Part shown: piece after piece, positions 47,370 through 60,181 of the stretch
Layout: each line of letters starts with the position of its first letter
How positions within the stretch are numbered: the first letter of the stretch is position 1
Assembly (NCBI GenBank): GCA_907163375.1
Contig: CAJQUW010005272.1
Coordinates: 186,001 to 250,000, forward strand
Reading direction: 5' to 3'
DNA from: Prostheceraeus crozeri
Taxonomy: Eukaryota; Platyhelminthes; Polycladida; Euryleptidae
Length of the DNA stretch: 64,000 nt
Position numbers and translations under genes: made by a program
Notes under the pieces: model-generated
What the model was told of the DNA's origin: nothing
Seen by the model: the letters and a program-made list of their open reading frames with translations, nothing else
The model's database searches: none

Positions 47370-49000
47370 CTGAAAGGCAAATGTTAGACAGGTATTCCCC
47401 TGAAGCAAGTTCCGACATTTTCACGAGCATTTTCTGACGTCAATTTCTACGAGATTCTACACAGCTGCGTCTTTTAAACAGCGAAATTAGGTCTCTGTGC
47501 AGTTTGAGGAGCTGGAGCGGCTAAAGAAAATGAATTCTATGTTAACTACTGTAATTGTTACCAATACTGAATATCTTCGGTTTTGTTCAGACCAAAGAAA
47601 CCTTTCGGAAGTAATTCAGAACGGATTTCATAACATTTTCATGTTACTATGACGTGCTTTTGTTAGTAATGAATAATAATAATAATAATAAATAATTAAT
47701 AAATATTCAATTTCTTGGAATAGCAATATGGTGACACCTCATTTGAAAACAAAGTCGGTTGGAAAATGGATTATCTGAATGCTAATTTTCAGTTTCATAC
47801 GTGTGTGACGTAAGCGGAATCACCAACGGGAACCATTTTTTTATTACCCCTCATTCTATTCGACGTAACTTCTGTATTGTCAATTTCAGCCTCTTAATCA
47901 CGAATTTGGGATCAGATTCCACATATTCGCAATCGTTCTTGAGAAATCGGAGTTTCAAGGCAAAATTGGATGATTCCGCTGTGAAGTTAGGGCAACGCGT
48001 GGCCCGCCACCGCCTCTCATATCTAAAGTGGCCCGTTGACATTATTTGAAGCGGTAATGTGAAAATGACTCACTCCGACTTCGACCTTGCTTCCAAGAGT
48101 GAGAGATCATCTTTAGAATTTGCAAAACCATTTGCTAATAAATAAATGAGCAACATGATGACACAAAAATTCACATTCAAATAATCCAAACATGCTCTCT
48201 TCCTGATGAATATCTTCTCGCATAAGCGCAGAATGGACATCATCTGCAGGATATTTGCTAAGTCACAAATGCTTTTCGATGCCTTGTTGAGTGTGCTTCA
48301 CTACGTAATGAACCACGCTTCAATTTGAACTTATAAATAGGCTATATTAGGTAGACATAGGCTACGTATGAAGGAATTCAACCGTGTGACTTTGACAGGC
48401 CGACATTTTTCAAATAATCTTTCTGAATTTCATTTGCATACTAATACAGCAATAAATTTGGTTCTCGATTGGCATTAGCGCACGGCTACCGCTTGTGGAG
48501 CCCATGAACTACATATATACACGACAGCCCTTCTGTACACTTATTAGAAGCACGGAATCAGATACTTTTTAGTCCAATACTGCCTTTTAAAATTGGTGGC
48601 CCGCGAGCCCCTTCGTGGGCCATTCCTTGTGGTCCTAATCAACTTTTGTCACCAGCTGATCCAATTGGTTGCGCTGATCACAGATGCTTCAATATTCTTA
48701 ACAATGCAGTTTTTAATCTGATTGTGAAGCTAGTGGAACCATTTATTAATCAAAGCACTCAGAACTGCGCTGTTATGAAAACTGAAGCGTGATGAGCGCA
48801 ACTATTTGGATCAGGCAGAAATTGGGTTCACTAGCTGAGACCAGATACAGTTGACATGATTCCTCATCTGAAGCAGTCCTGTATGTATCTCGGGCAAAAT
48901 TACGATCATGCATTGATGTTCCTTGTAACAATTGAGATTTACAGACAAAGATATCTTTGACATGAAATTAATTGACATGGAATACACAAGGAGGACTTAC
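47370..49000 (-). other. Intron of the AGPAT gene
   Basis: Bounded by GT (gtaagt, read at 48995-49000) and AG. AT-rich with a short (AAT)n run near 47668. No gene seen inside. Confidence 0.75.
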
Positions 49001-49260
49001 TTGATATACATGCAAGCCTTCACCGGTTTTCCTTTGAGAATGTTGATAATCGACGGTTTTGGGCCACCCTCGGGGAAAACAACAGTGCAGTCATTGATAC
49101 ACGGCACGTAATCAACAATACTCTTCATAGAGAGAACGAATCCTCGCGTTCTTGGCAGCAATGTCCGTTTCGTCTCCGCATATCCTTTCTCCACAGCCAC
49201 CTTGTTGCTTTCCACCAATTTTTCTTCTGTGAATCTCGTGCCTTCTGGATAGAGCAGGAT
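49001..49260 (-). CDS. AGPAT3/4-like acyltransferase, EGTR exon
   Basis: The acceptor ttcag is at 49261-49265 and the donor gtaagt at 48995-49000. The exon reads ILLYPEGTRFTEEKLVESNK, then VAVEKGYAETKRTLLPRTRG, then FVLSMKSIVDYVPCINDCTV and onward to KACMYIK. EGTR is the third acyltransferase block, which binds the phosphate of the glycerol-3-phosphate acceptor. LLPRTRG is the fourth block. Human AGPAT3 has FLLYCEGTRFTETKH and LLPRTKGF at the same spacing. The exon opens in phase 0 and ends two bases into a codon, which the next exon completes. The 78-bp satellite starts only about 80 bp upstream of the acceptor. Confidence 0.92.
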
Positions 49261-49342
49261 CTGAAATCCACGCAGTTGAGAAGTTTCATGGGATCACATT
49301 CCGTACAGATATAATAGATTTTGATCATAATTACAAGGCTTG

Positions 49343-52300
49343 ACTTAGCAAAGGCATCGTACTATCGCCAGTTTCTTCTGTGTCCGGTGTTTAAACCGAC
49401 GTCATGAACGTTCGCGCATGAATTAGCAAAGGCATCGTACTATCGCCAGTTTCTTCTGCGTCCGGTGTTTAAACCGAAGTCATGAACGTTCGCGCATGAA
49501 TTAGCAAAGGCATCGTACTATCGCCAGTTTCTTCTGTGTCCGGTGTTTAAACCGACGTCATGAACGTTCGCGCATGAATTAGCAAAGGCATCGTACTATC
49601 GCCAGTTTCTTCTGTGTCCGGTGTTTAAACCGACGTCATGAACGTTCGCGCATGAATTAGCAAAGGCATCGTACTATCGCCAGTTTCTTCTGTGTCTGGT
49701 GTTTAAACCGACGTCATGAACGTTCGCGCATGAATTAGCAAAGGCATCGTACTATCGCCAGTTTCTTCTGTGTCCGGTGTTTAAACCGACGTCATGAACG
49801 TTCGCGCATGAATTAGCAAAGGCATCGTACTATCGCCAGTTTCTTCTGTGTCCAGTGTCTACATGCTTCATGCAATTGCCCAAACAGTCAATCTGTTCCC
49901 CTCTTAAACTGCGCCTGTTTAAACCGACGTCGTGAAGGCTCGCGCATGAATTGGCAAAGGCATCGTACTATCACCAGTTTCTTCTGTGTCCGGTGTTTAA
50001 ACCGACGTCATGAACGTTCGCGCATAAATTGGCAAAGGCATCGTACTATCGCCAGTTTCTTCTGTGTCCGGTGTTTAAACCGACGTCATCAACGTTCGCG
50101 CATGAATTAGCAAAGGCATCGTACTATCGCCAGTTTCTTCTGTGTCCGGTGTTTTAAACCGACGTCATGAACGTCCGCGCATGTATTAGCAAAGGCATCG
50201 TACTATCGCCAGTTTCTTCTGTGTCCGGTGTTTAAACCGACGTCATGAACGTTCGCGCATGAATTAGCAAAGGCATCGTACTATCGCCAGTTTCTTCTGT
50301 GTCCAGTGTCTACATGCTTCATGCAATTGCCCAAACAGTCAATCTGTTCCCCTCTTAAACTGCGCCTGTTTAAACCGACGTCGTGAAGGCTCGCGCATGA
50401 ATTGGCAAAGGCATCGTACTATCACCAGTTTCTTCTGTGTCCGGTGTTTAAACCGACGTCATGAACGTTCGCGCATAAATTGGCAAAGGCATCGTACTAT
50501 CACCAGTTTCTTCTGTGTCCGGTGTTTAAACCGACGTCATCAACGTTCGCGCATGAATTAGCAAAGGCATCGTACTATCGCCAGTTTCTTCTGTGTCCGG
50601 TGTTTAAACCGACGTCACGAACGTTCGCGCATGAATTAGCAAAGGCATCGTACTATCGCCAGTTTCTTCTGTGTCCGGTGTTTAAACCGACGTCACGAAC
50701 GTTCGCGCATGAATTAGCAAAGGCATCGTTCTATCGCCAGTTTCTTCTGTGTCCGGTGTTTAAAACGACGTCATGAACGTTCGCGCATGAATTAGCAAAG
50801 GCATCGTACTATCGCCAGTTTCTTCTGTGTCCGGTGTTTAAACCGACGTCATGAACGTTCGCGCATGAATTAGCAAAGGCATCGTACTATCGCCAGTTTC
50901 TTCTGCGTCCGGTGTTTAAACCGACGTCATGAACGTTCGCGCATGAATTAGCAAAGGCATCGTACTATCGCCAGTTTCTTCTGTGTCTGGTGTTTAAACC
51001 GACGTCATGAACGTTCGCGCTTGACTTAGCAAGGGCATCGTTCTATCACCAGTTTCTTCTGTGTCCGGTGTTTAAACCGACGTCATGAACATTTGCGCAT
51101 GAATTAGCAAAGGCATCGTACTATCGCCAGTTTCTTCTGTGTCCGGTGTTTAAACCGACGTCATGAACGTTCGCGCATGAATTAGCAAAGGCATCGTACT
51201 ATCGCCAGTTTCTTCTGTGTCCGGTGTTTAAACCGACGTCACGAACGTTCGCGCATGAATTAGCAAAGGCATCGTACTATCGCCAGTTTCTTCTGTGTCC
51301 GGTGTTTAAACCAACGTCATGCACGTTTGCGCATGAATTAGCAAAGGCATCGTTCTATCGCCAGTTTCTTCTGTGTCCGGTGTTTAAAACGACGTCATGA
51401 ACGTTCGCGCATGAATTAGCAAAGGCATCGTACTATCGCCAGTTTCTTCTGTGTCCGGTGTTTAAACCGACGTCATGAACGTTCGCGCATGAATTAGCAA
51501 AGGCATCGTACTATCGCCAGTTTCTTCTGTGTCCAGTGTCTACATGCTTCATGCAATTGCCCAAACAGTCAATCTGTTCCCCTCTTAAACTGCGCCTGTT
51601 TAAACCGACGTCGTGAAGGCTCGCGCATGAATTGGCAAAGGCATCGTACTATCACCAGTTTCTTCTGTGTCCGGTGTTTAAACCGACGTCATGAACGTTC
51701 GCGCATAAATTGGCAAAGGCATCGTACTATCGCCAGTTTCTTCTGTGTCCGGTGTTTAAACCGACGTCATCAACGTTCGCGCATGAATTAGCAAAGGCAT
51801 CGTACTATCGCCAGTTTCTTCTGTGTCCGGTGTTTAAACCGACGTCATGAACGTTCGCGCATGAATTAGCAAAGGCATCGTACTATCGCCAGTTTCTTCT
51901 GTGTCCGGTGTTTAAACCGACGTCATGAACGTTCGCGCATGAATTAGCAAAGGCATCGTACTATCGCCAGTTTCTTCTGTGTCCAGTGTCTACATGCTTC
52001 ATGCAATTGCCCAAACAGTCAATCTGTTCCCCTCTTAAACTGCGCCTGTTTAAACCGACGTCGTGAAGGCTCGCGCATGAATTGGCAAAGGCATCGTACT
52101 ATCACCAGTTTCTTCTGTGTCCGGTGTTTAAACCGACGTCATGAACGTTCGCGCATAAATTGGCAAAGGCATCGTACTATCACCAGTTTCTTCTGTGTTC
52201 CGGTGTTTAAACCGACGTCATCAACGTTCGCGCATGAATTAGCAAAGGCATCGTACTATCGCCAGTTTCTTCTGTGTCCGGTGTTTTAAACCGACGTCAC

Positions 52301-52863
52301 GAACGTTCGCGCATGAATTAGCAAAGGCATCGTACTATCGCCAGTTTCTTCTGTGTCCGGTGTTTAAACCGACGTCATGAACGTTCGCGCATGAATTAGC
52401 AAAGGCATCGTACTATCGCCAGTTTCTTCTGTGTCTGGTGTTTAAACCGACGTCATGAACGTTCGCGCTTGACTTAGCAAGGGCATCGTTCTATCACCAG
52501 TTTCTTCTGTGTCCGGTGTTTAAACCGACGTCATGAACATTTGCGCATGAATTAGCAAAGGCATCGTACTATCGCCAGTTTCTTCTGTGTCCGGTGTTTA
52601 AACCGACGTCATGAACGTTCGCGCATGAATTAGCAAAGGCATCGTACTATCGCCAGTTTCTTCTGTGTCCGGTGTTTAAACCGACGTCATGAACGTTTGC
52701 GCATGAATTAGCAAAGGCATCGTACTATCGCCAGTTTCTTCTGTGTCCGGTGTTTAAACCGACGTCATGAACGTTTGCGCATGAATTAGCAAAGGCATCG
52801 TACTATCGCCAGTTTCTTCTGTGTCCGGTGTTTAAACCGACGTCATGAACGTTCGCGCATGAA
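49343..52863. repeat. 78-bp satellite in an AGPAT intron, with a 450-bp higher-order unit
   Basis: About 42 copies of a 78-bp unit containing agcaaaggcatcgtactatc, gccagtttcttctgtgtccg and gtttaaaccgacgtcatgaa. Four units (near 49851, 50302, 51532 and 51982) carry an extra 60-bp block (tccagtgtctacatgcttca and onward). The first and second pairs are 450-451 bp apart, that is five units plus 60 bp, and the two pairs are about 1.68 kb apart, so larger blocks have been duplicated. The unit holds GACGTC, AACGTT and GCGC palindromes. As 78 is a multiple of 3, some frames stay open for up to 98 codons, but I see no gene. Confidence 0.95.
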
Positions 52864-55800
52864 AGGGAATGAAATAGGACATCGCATGAACGATGTTGAT
52901 GTATCTGAAGTTTGGTTGCTGTGTTCAATGAAACTGTCACATTAATGCTTTGAAATGCTACGTTGTTCAATGAATAACAAACAATGGATACTAATAACAT
53001 GGAAAATATTCATGTTCCTTTATCATAATCAAAAAAGACGATAGAATTATGTTCGTGTCCCGCACAGTTTACCGAATTTAAGATTTTCTAGTTATTCACT
53101 CACTGGCGTAAAATGTTTGACGAATCTTCAACGAACAATAAATATAAAGAACAGTGAATACTACTGATAAAGAATGCAAGTAGAAGTAGAAGCATAATTA
53201 ATATTAACAGCATTCAGTCTTTGACGACACCGAGTAAAACGCGTTGAAAGTACATCATATGATGAATCGATCTCAATCGTCACAAAATTGTGAATGCTGC
53301 AAGTTTAATGCTTCTTTTATTTGAGATAAGGCAGCATTTTCACCAAATGCTAATAGGTACAAGCATCGATGAAACGTTTTCCCTACTTCCCAAAATGTTG
53401 TTTAACTATTGAAAACTATCCGTTTGTGTTGTAGACGAGTCACGCAGCAGCTTATTTATATTGACAATGAGTAGCCTGCAAATAGTCACATCTCATTGAT
53501 CCGATGATTCTCTACCTGATCGTGTTTCCATTTGCCTCACCGATTCCAAACGATGGTCAACGGAATCTGTACAAAATGCTTTGTAGAACAAGAGATTCGC
53601 TCCAACATATTGTACTGCAAGTCGTGAGATAGACAGCAGGTAAGTCCGTTGTGTATTTCATTATTTGCAGTATTCCAAGAAAGGTGTCGTTGATAAAGGG
53701 ACGTGAACTGAAACATCCCAGTCTGATATATTGAATACATTCGCTGTTTGCGGATGTTGAAGGCAGGAGAGTGAACCACTTCCCGATTGAAGGACAAAAT
53801 CTGAATTTGATCGCAGATAGACGGCTCAGTTCCGGCTTTGACTTCTGGAAGACCTCAACAGTCACGGTCTCACAGCTAAACCATGAGAGCAATGGCATTC
53901 AATGATGGCTGAGGAGAAGACTGGACAGCTGAACGCATCATAAGTGTGAATCCTCGTGTTGTGAGTCAAGTTCAGATTAACTTCGCTGAGGTCTTGACAC
54001 CATACCCATTACGATACCATGACGGGTCTGAAACTACTTTCTAACCAGTTCAAGTAGTATGATAAGGATATCTGTTTCCACGTTTGCGGATAAAATTCCC
54101 GCAAAACGCTTTTGAATTCAAGATACGATTCATGCAGTGGTTATCTGAATCTCTTAGTGATACTTCATCATAAACCGACAGAAGAAATTAGACAGAATGT
54201 AAAAATTACTCCTCCTACTTTATAAAGCAATGAACCAACTGTTTTAATTACTTTGATAAATCACATCAAGAATGTTTCATAGACATGAAAATAGAAGAAA
54301 ATAATATAATGCACTACCACAACTGAACGTCACAGTAGCCAATGATATTTAAAGGTGTACAAATTGAGGAACATTCATTTGTGCGTGTCAGTCATCGAGA
54401 ACTGAGGGCCCGTTCATTGAGCTCTTTTAAGAGATGGTTAGTCCGATGCCTACAATAGCATTGCATTTGTAAATGCCTTAAATCCTCATCAGGACTAAGG
54501 TTTTCAAAATCACGACTTTTTCTGATTCCAGGATTGATCTCGTGATTTATAGCGATCCCGGATCCTTGGATTTATAGCAAGCTTATTGCACTTATTGATA
54601 GTACTCAGGCTAGCGTAAGCTGAATAATAATATGCGTTACACAAGTTTCAAATTCATAGCCACGACTATTTTCAGCGATTCACTCTACATTACAAGTAAT
54701 GATATCAGATAGACATGTGCCTAAATGTCCATGACATAATGATAAATTTTCTTTTCATATGCATCCATAAACTGTAACAATAAGTGGATATCGCTATCGT
54801 GCACAATATACGTTGTCGCATCAAAACTGGGCAAGTGATTTTCTAATCGAAATGCAAGTCCCGCGATGTGACATCTAGTAAAAACACGATATTGAGTAAC
54901 AATAACTTCAAAAATTCATTAAATATTAGTAAGCTTGACGTATGCAAAACACTCTCTCTTTCTCTCGACTGCCTGAATATAGTTTTATTTTTTAATATCA
55001 ATGCAACAAACAAATTTGACATTCGCTAAAATCAATGCAACATTCACATTTCACGCATTGCATCTGTACACTACACACCATAAATGACTCACAGGCGTTC
55101 ATGTTCGTTCCTACGAGGATTGATGAGCCTTGTTACTCCGTCTTCATATAGCTTGACTGCATAAAAACAGATGTCAACGAATCCCAGAATTCAGAATCTC
55201 GCAAAAATGCGATAATCCCGGGATTGTAAACCCTAGGTAGGAAGTGAGATTTAAGTTTAATAAGCGGCATTTGGTAACAAAAACACGACGATAGAGTGGA
55301 CAACATGGTGGTCGGTTTGTGTACATGTTTGCACTTACTTTGAAGCTATTGTTTAGTTAGGAAATCAGTCCCCGAACGGAGACTTCTAGAAATTGCATCG
55401 CGACGGTATTTCACGTCATCAATGCGGAGCATTGGGAGTAGTTTTCAACTAGCAATAACCACGCCTCGGATTAACCTCATCGGCTATGGTAATGCCTCTG
55501 CGCAAAGCTGACTTCAATCTCGGAATTATTCCATTTATATCAATTCTAAGAACAATTCTACATTTGTGGAATTAAAAAATAATAACAACATCCTCTTTGA
55601 CATGAAATATTATAATCATTCAAAAGGATACATGTCAATATCAATAGTTAAGCACCTCAAAAAGCGATTAGTTATCACCAGAGAGTATAGCAATGGAACA
55701 CTTGTTCTCCGAATGTTTCCAGGAAAATGTTTTCATCATGCTACTTATAAATCAAATTTTTAAAAATAGTGAGTAGCATGTAATACAGCATCTAAATTGA

Positions 55801-56101
55801 GCTCAGAAAAGGAAAATATCCACTGCCACCTCAGAATGACAAAAACAAATAATGCGTATTAAATTATACGTAATTTTTTCAAAATTCAAATACAATTTAA
55901 ATGCACGACAAAATAAATATGAAAGAAAATACAAAATATCTGAAATGTATTACTTAATTAGTTTACAAAAAATAAACTTGAGAGCCGCTGAAATACTGCA
56001 ATTTCTACTTCCTAATTTTATACAGCAATTTTTTGTAATTTATTGTTGTAATTTCCTCCCGGCGGTAGAGGAATAAAGTTGAAATGACGCCCATTACTTA
56101 C
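52864..56101 (-). other. Remainder of the AGPAT intron
   Basis: AT-rich sequence between the satellite and the donor gtaagt (56096-56101). Nothing recognisable was seen. Confidence 0.6.
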
Positions 56102-56267
56102 TGCAAGTGTAGAAGGATAATCAGAAAGTCGATCGAGTTGCTTGGTTATCACATATTTATCCTTTGCCCAATTCCGCTTGAGAAACATGCTTTCAGAGAA
56201 ATACCAAGCCCAACCAATGAGAGGTGCGTAACGCAATTCGTTCTTCACGTACACTTTCGAGGGGGCC
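56102..56267 (-). CDS. AGPAT3/4-like acyltransferase, second-block exon
   Basis: Reads APSKVYVKNELRYAPLIGW, then AWYFSESMFLKRNWAKDKYV, then ITKQLDRLSDYPSTLA. Human AGPAT4 has SKVLAKRELAYVPIIGW, WYFLEMVFCSRKW and DYPE at the same places. The donor gtaagt at 56096-56101 leaves phase 0, and the following ATC of the EGTR exon continues the family alignment residue for residue. The acceptor is placed at a pyrimidine-rich tract ending tataag (56268-56269); an alternative AG ten or so codon-bases further in (tcgaaag) cannot be excluded. Confidence 0.85.
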
Positions 56268-58839
56268 CTTATAAGCGAGAAAGAAAAGGGTGTGTGTGGG
56301 TTGGTGTGTTGTGGGTATTTTATGGGATTGAGATGTGGCTTGTTCCAGGGTGTTGTGGTATGGAGGGGGAGGGCGTACATTGTGGAGAGATATTGAAGGG
56401 GAGATTGATGAATTTTTTGATTGGATATGAATGTTCCAAATTAAAATATTATTTTAATTTTTTTTTTTTTTTTTTTTTTGGGATTTTTAGATTGATTTAT
56501 TGATTTTAGGATTTTGTTATTTTTGTTATATAGCTGGATCATTTTTATATTTTGATTAACATATTTTTTAATTTATTTTTATTTATTGATAATTTTTTTA
56601 CACTCTCTGGATACATTATTATATTTATTGATCATATGGGGATTATTCATTTAATTTTACATATTTATCTTTTTTTTTTAGGATATTCTCGGATCTTCGA
56701 TGTCATTGCACTTTGCGGTAGTTGAGGGGGGGTTGGCGGTGAGAATTGTGGTCGGGGGGGTGTAGTATGGTTGTTCGTTTAGCGAGCGGAGGGGCGATCT
56801 TTTGTGAAAATGGAGTTTTGGCTTGCTACTCTTAGGTTCACTGATACTAGTTCAATGTCCTGGTGCGGATAGAGGGGTGCCGGGAGGCTTCGGGGCGTGG
56901 GGGTCGTGCCCCCCCCCCCGTCGGTTTTGGATTGGGGGGGTCAAAAAAGCCGTCAACATTTTCTCCAAAATCCAATCTCAATCAATTCAATTCAATCAGA
57001 TGAATTCCATGTGTTTTTCAATCATTAGGAGGTCAAGGTCAAAAATAGACAAATACATGAAAAGGTTCAACATTTCCAATACAACACATTGAAATTATTT
57101 TGAATGCACTGAATGCATTGAAATATATCCCCACTTTGTAGAAGTTGCAACACGTGTTGAACGGCCAGACCACTCCGGACGATAAAACGACCCATTCTGA
57201 ACCAGCAGAGTCCATGTCCGAAACGACTAAAGTCGTTAATTGAAAACGGCAACATTCAGATGGCCGAGTACGATCCAATCGTCCGTCTGGAACGGCAAAA
57301 TCGCTGCGCCGGACGTTTCCTAACGTCGTTACTACGGACAGGGCCGCAAAAATCGATCGGCCGTGGACGATCCCAACGTCGGTCAGAGACGGAATTAAAT
57401 CATCCCGGGACGATCCAACGTCGTCTGCTGGTGAGCACGGCAAAATCTATTGCCGGACGATCCAACGTCTGTTTGCAAAACGGCCAAAATTATACCGCTC
57501 TTTGACGATCCAACGTCCGTCTAAGACGCAGCAAAAATTTTTTTTCCATCCCGGACGATCCAACGTCGTCTGGACGGCAAAATCATCCCGGACGATCCAA
57601 CGTCGTCTGGACGGCAAAATCATGCCGGACGATCCAACGTCGTCAGGACGGCAAAATCATGCCGGACGATCCAACGTCGTCTGGACGGCAAAATCATCCC
57701 GGACAAATCCAAACGTCCGTCCATGGCACGGCAAAATCAATGCCGAGGACGGATCCAACGTCGTCAGTTACGGATAAATCATCCCGGACGAATCAACGGT
57801 CGTCTGGACGGCAAAATCATGTGCCGGACGATCCCAACGTTGGCGTGTTGTTGAATAACGGCACAAAAACTCATTCCCGGACGATCCAAAAACGTCCGTC
57901 TGAGACGGCTCAAAATCAATCCGGACGGATCGATCATACGTCGTCCTAGACGGCAAAATCATGCCGGACGATCCAACGAGCGCAGGACGGCAAAACAAGC
58001 CGGACGGCGCCAATCGTCCGTCTGGACGGCAAATCATGCCGGACGATCCACGTCGTCTGGGACGGCAAAAAAAAAATCATGCCGGACGATCTCCAACGTC
58101 AAACGTACTGTCTGGACGGCAAAATCAATGGCCGGTCCCGATCCAAACGTCGTCTGGGACTGCGGGTGGCAAAATCATTAGCCGGATCGAGACCAACGTT
58201 CCCCCCCCCCCCCCCCCCCTGTAATGGAACGGGCAAAATCATGCCGGACGATCCAACGTCGTCAGGACGGCAAAATCATGCCGGACGATCCAACGTCGTC
58301 TGGACGGCAAAATCATCCCGGACGATCCAACGTCGTCTGGACGGCAAAATCATGCCGGACGATCCAACGTCTTCTGGACGGCAAAATTATCTCGGAAGAA
58401 ACGACGTTTAAAAAAAGATAAGATTACTCCAGACTATGAAATCGGTGCCTGAAAAGCAGAACACGTGCAGCTGTGCTGATTTCAGCGTTGGGTGAAAGTC
58501 ACTTGAAACTATCGAAGGCAGTCATCAATGCGAATGATTGAAGAGTAATCATTCTAGACCAATAATGCAGATCAGGGCGACAGCAGTGATGACATCATTT
58601 TTGTGAAAAACATGTTCTTCACAAATTCTTGGAAGCCTTATTTTCCATCGATTTTCGTGAAATAATGCGACATGTGATGTCAATCTACACTGATAGTCGG
58701 AAGTGTTATGTGGACAGAAAATTAATCCCATATGTTCCTAGTCCTCTTCGGAGCGCCCTTAAACACTTCGAGGTGCTTCCAAGTTGCATCATTTTTCACT
58801 TCGAAAATCGTTTTGTATTTTTGAGCATTTAAGACTTAC
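56268..58839 (-). other. AGPAT intron with low-complexity DNA and homopolymers
   Basis: Contains a T run at about 56459-56479, long G/C runs (56911-56921, 56934-56940, 58200-58219), a T/A-rich tract to 56690 and the 37-bp repeat described separately. The homopolymers and indel-rich repeats suggest that base accuracy may be poor here. Confidence 0.7.
57170..58405. repeat. Degenerate 37-bp minisatellite
   Basis: Copies of a 37-bp unit with ccggacgatccaacgtcgtc and tggacggcaaaatcat. Regular spacing is seen at 57551, 57588, 57625 and 57662, and again at 58240-58390. Copies between these, and those before 57540, are longer or shorter by a few bases and often differ at runs of A or C. A 20-bp C run interrupts the array at 58200-58219. 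Confidence 0.85.
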
Positions 58840-59039
58840 TCCCCAAACCAGGCCTAGTCTTCTCCACCTTCAGATATCCCATCAACACAGTACGGGATCC
58901 TCGTAGTGAATGATTTGTGGAGGAGAACAAGGGCTGTGATCCTGTCCCACACGATCTTCCTCTTCCTCCCGCGTACATCATGGTACAGCACCACAGTCCG
59001 ATCCCTGGACCACCACGCAGGTCAGAGCCCACGTCAGCT
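58840..59039 (-). CDS. Candidate AGPAT exon carrying the first acyltransferase block, frame broken
   Basis: Lies between the first exon and the second-block exon. An acceptor (ccattgcag) and a donor (gtaagt at 58834-58839) bound 200 bp. Pieces in three frames match the family: QLTWAL, then WWSRDRTVVLYHDV, then RKIVWDRITALVLL, then NH with YED shortly after, then a region leading to the SKV of the next exon. Human AGPAT3 reads QLVMLLEWWSCTECTLF, then HAVIILNHNFEID. No single frame stays open through the exon. Either the base sequence has small errors, or the exon is decayed and the gene is dead, or the real exon is elsewhere. The NHxxxxD catalytic motif is therefore not shown intact. Confidence 0.45.
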
Positions 59040-59604
59040 CTGCAATGGATGGAAGACCATCGATCAATTAGACTGACGCCGTTCAATCGCATTTAAACAA
59101 TAGAAGTTTCGTAATTCCAAAGGATAAATGCAAAAGAAATGCCAACACCTTGATCTTAAGTGCTTTGACTTTTGATGATTTTATGTACCATGTTCCATTC
59201 CTTCGTCATAATAGTAGACAAGTTTTTAAAAATAATAATTAATAATAAATGGTAATAAATAATAAATAAAAAATGAAATGAAAATAAATACAAACATTAA
59301 GATAATTAAAATGAGGTGTAATTACTTTTAAACTAATAAAAAAAAAGTTAATTTTGAATTAGGCGTGAAAAAATATAATTAAAAAATACAACGGTAATAA
59401 GGCTGATAAAATGTAATATTTAAAGTTACAAATAAATTAAAAAATGTCGGAGATTAGTCGTAATGGAGTTTGAAAATTCCACATTGGTGATAGCTGTTGA
59501 TTAACCTTGTGTAAGCTCCATGTTGCGGGCTAAGACAAGCACCGAAACAATGGTATTGCTTATCGAAAGAGAGTGACAAAGTCAATAAAAACACCTAGAA
59601 CCCT

Positions 59605-59930
59605 GATTCCCCGACCGCCATCGCCTGACCAAGAAATCGAACCTAAGTCCGAGGTGGAGACGAGCTCATACCTTCTTCACATAGCTAAGCCGACCGCACT
59701 CGTCTGACCCAGGTAGGAATCGAACTGAACCCACGCCGACGGTACAAAAGGAAAGCGAATGATATCGGTGGCACATTGGCTAGCTCGATTTCACTTGGAG
59801 ATGACTTCTGCCTTCACTCGCATTCCTTTTGTACCGTCAGCGTGACATAGTGAAGAATGGACGATTTCGTCTCCACCGCGGACTGTGGTTCGATTCCTGG
59901 GTCAGGCAAGTGCGGTGGGGGAATAAATGC
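59605..59930. repeat. Inverted repeat built from the 83-bp tRNA-like unit
   Basis: On the left (59605-59758) one full and one partial unit lie on the minus strand; on the right (59837-59930) one lies on the plus strand (tgacatagtgaagaatgg, then cgtctccaccgcgga, then GGTTCGATTCC). The inner ends gacggtacaaaaggaa and ttccttttgtaccgtc pair. Sequence and boxes match the tandem units at 24131-24440. In an intron of the AGPAT gene. Confidence 0.75.
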
Positions 59931-60181
59931 TGTCTTTCATTGCTGTACATAGCTATGCAGTCTTTATGTCAATACATTTGTGATTAGAATTGAATGTCAT
60001 GCTTACTTCAATCCTAAACCTCGCAATGATTTTGATTTGCAGGTCTGTCATAGGTATCATTCTGTGTCCTAGGATACGAGCTTGGAAAGTGAACATTCGG
60101 AAATATTTTTGTTACTTGTAACTACTATCCCTGATTCAAGAAAGCAAGGCAGCATTCCGCTGGTATTCAGTTAATACTCAC

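Noticed and set aside
50480-50776. 98-codon ORF in the 78-bp array
   Set aside because: Open only because the unit length is a multiple of 3; no other support.
49343-52863. CRISPR-like array
   Set aside because: The units are contiguous 78-bp repeats with no unique spacers, and the locus is a eukaryotic intron.
49343-52863. Array of CREB-binding sites
   Set aside because: Units contain CGACGTCA, not the full TGACGTCA site, so binding cannot be claimed.
53557-53898. 113-codon minus-strand ORF in an AGPAT intron
   Set aside because: No family resemblance and overlapped by another frame of similar length; fits chance.
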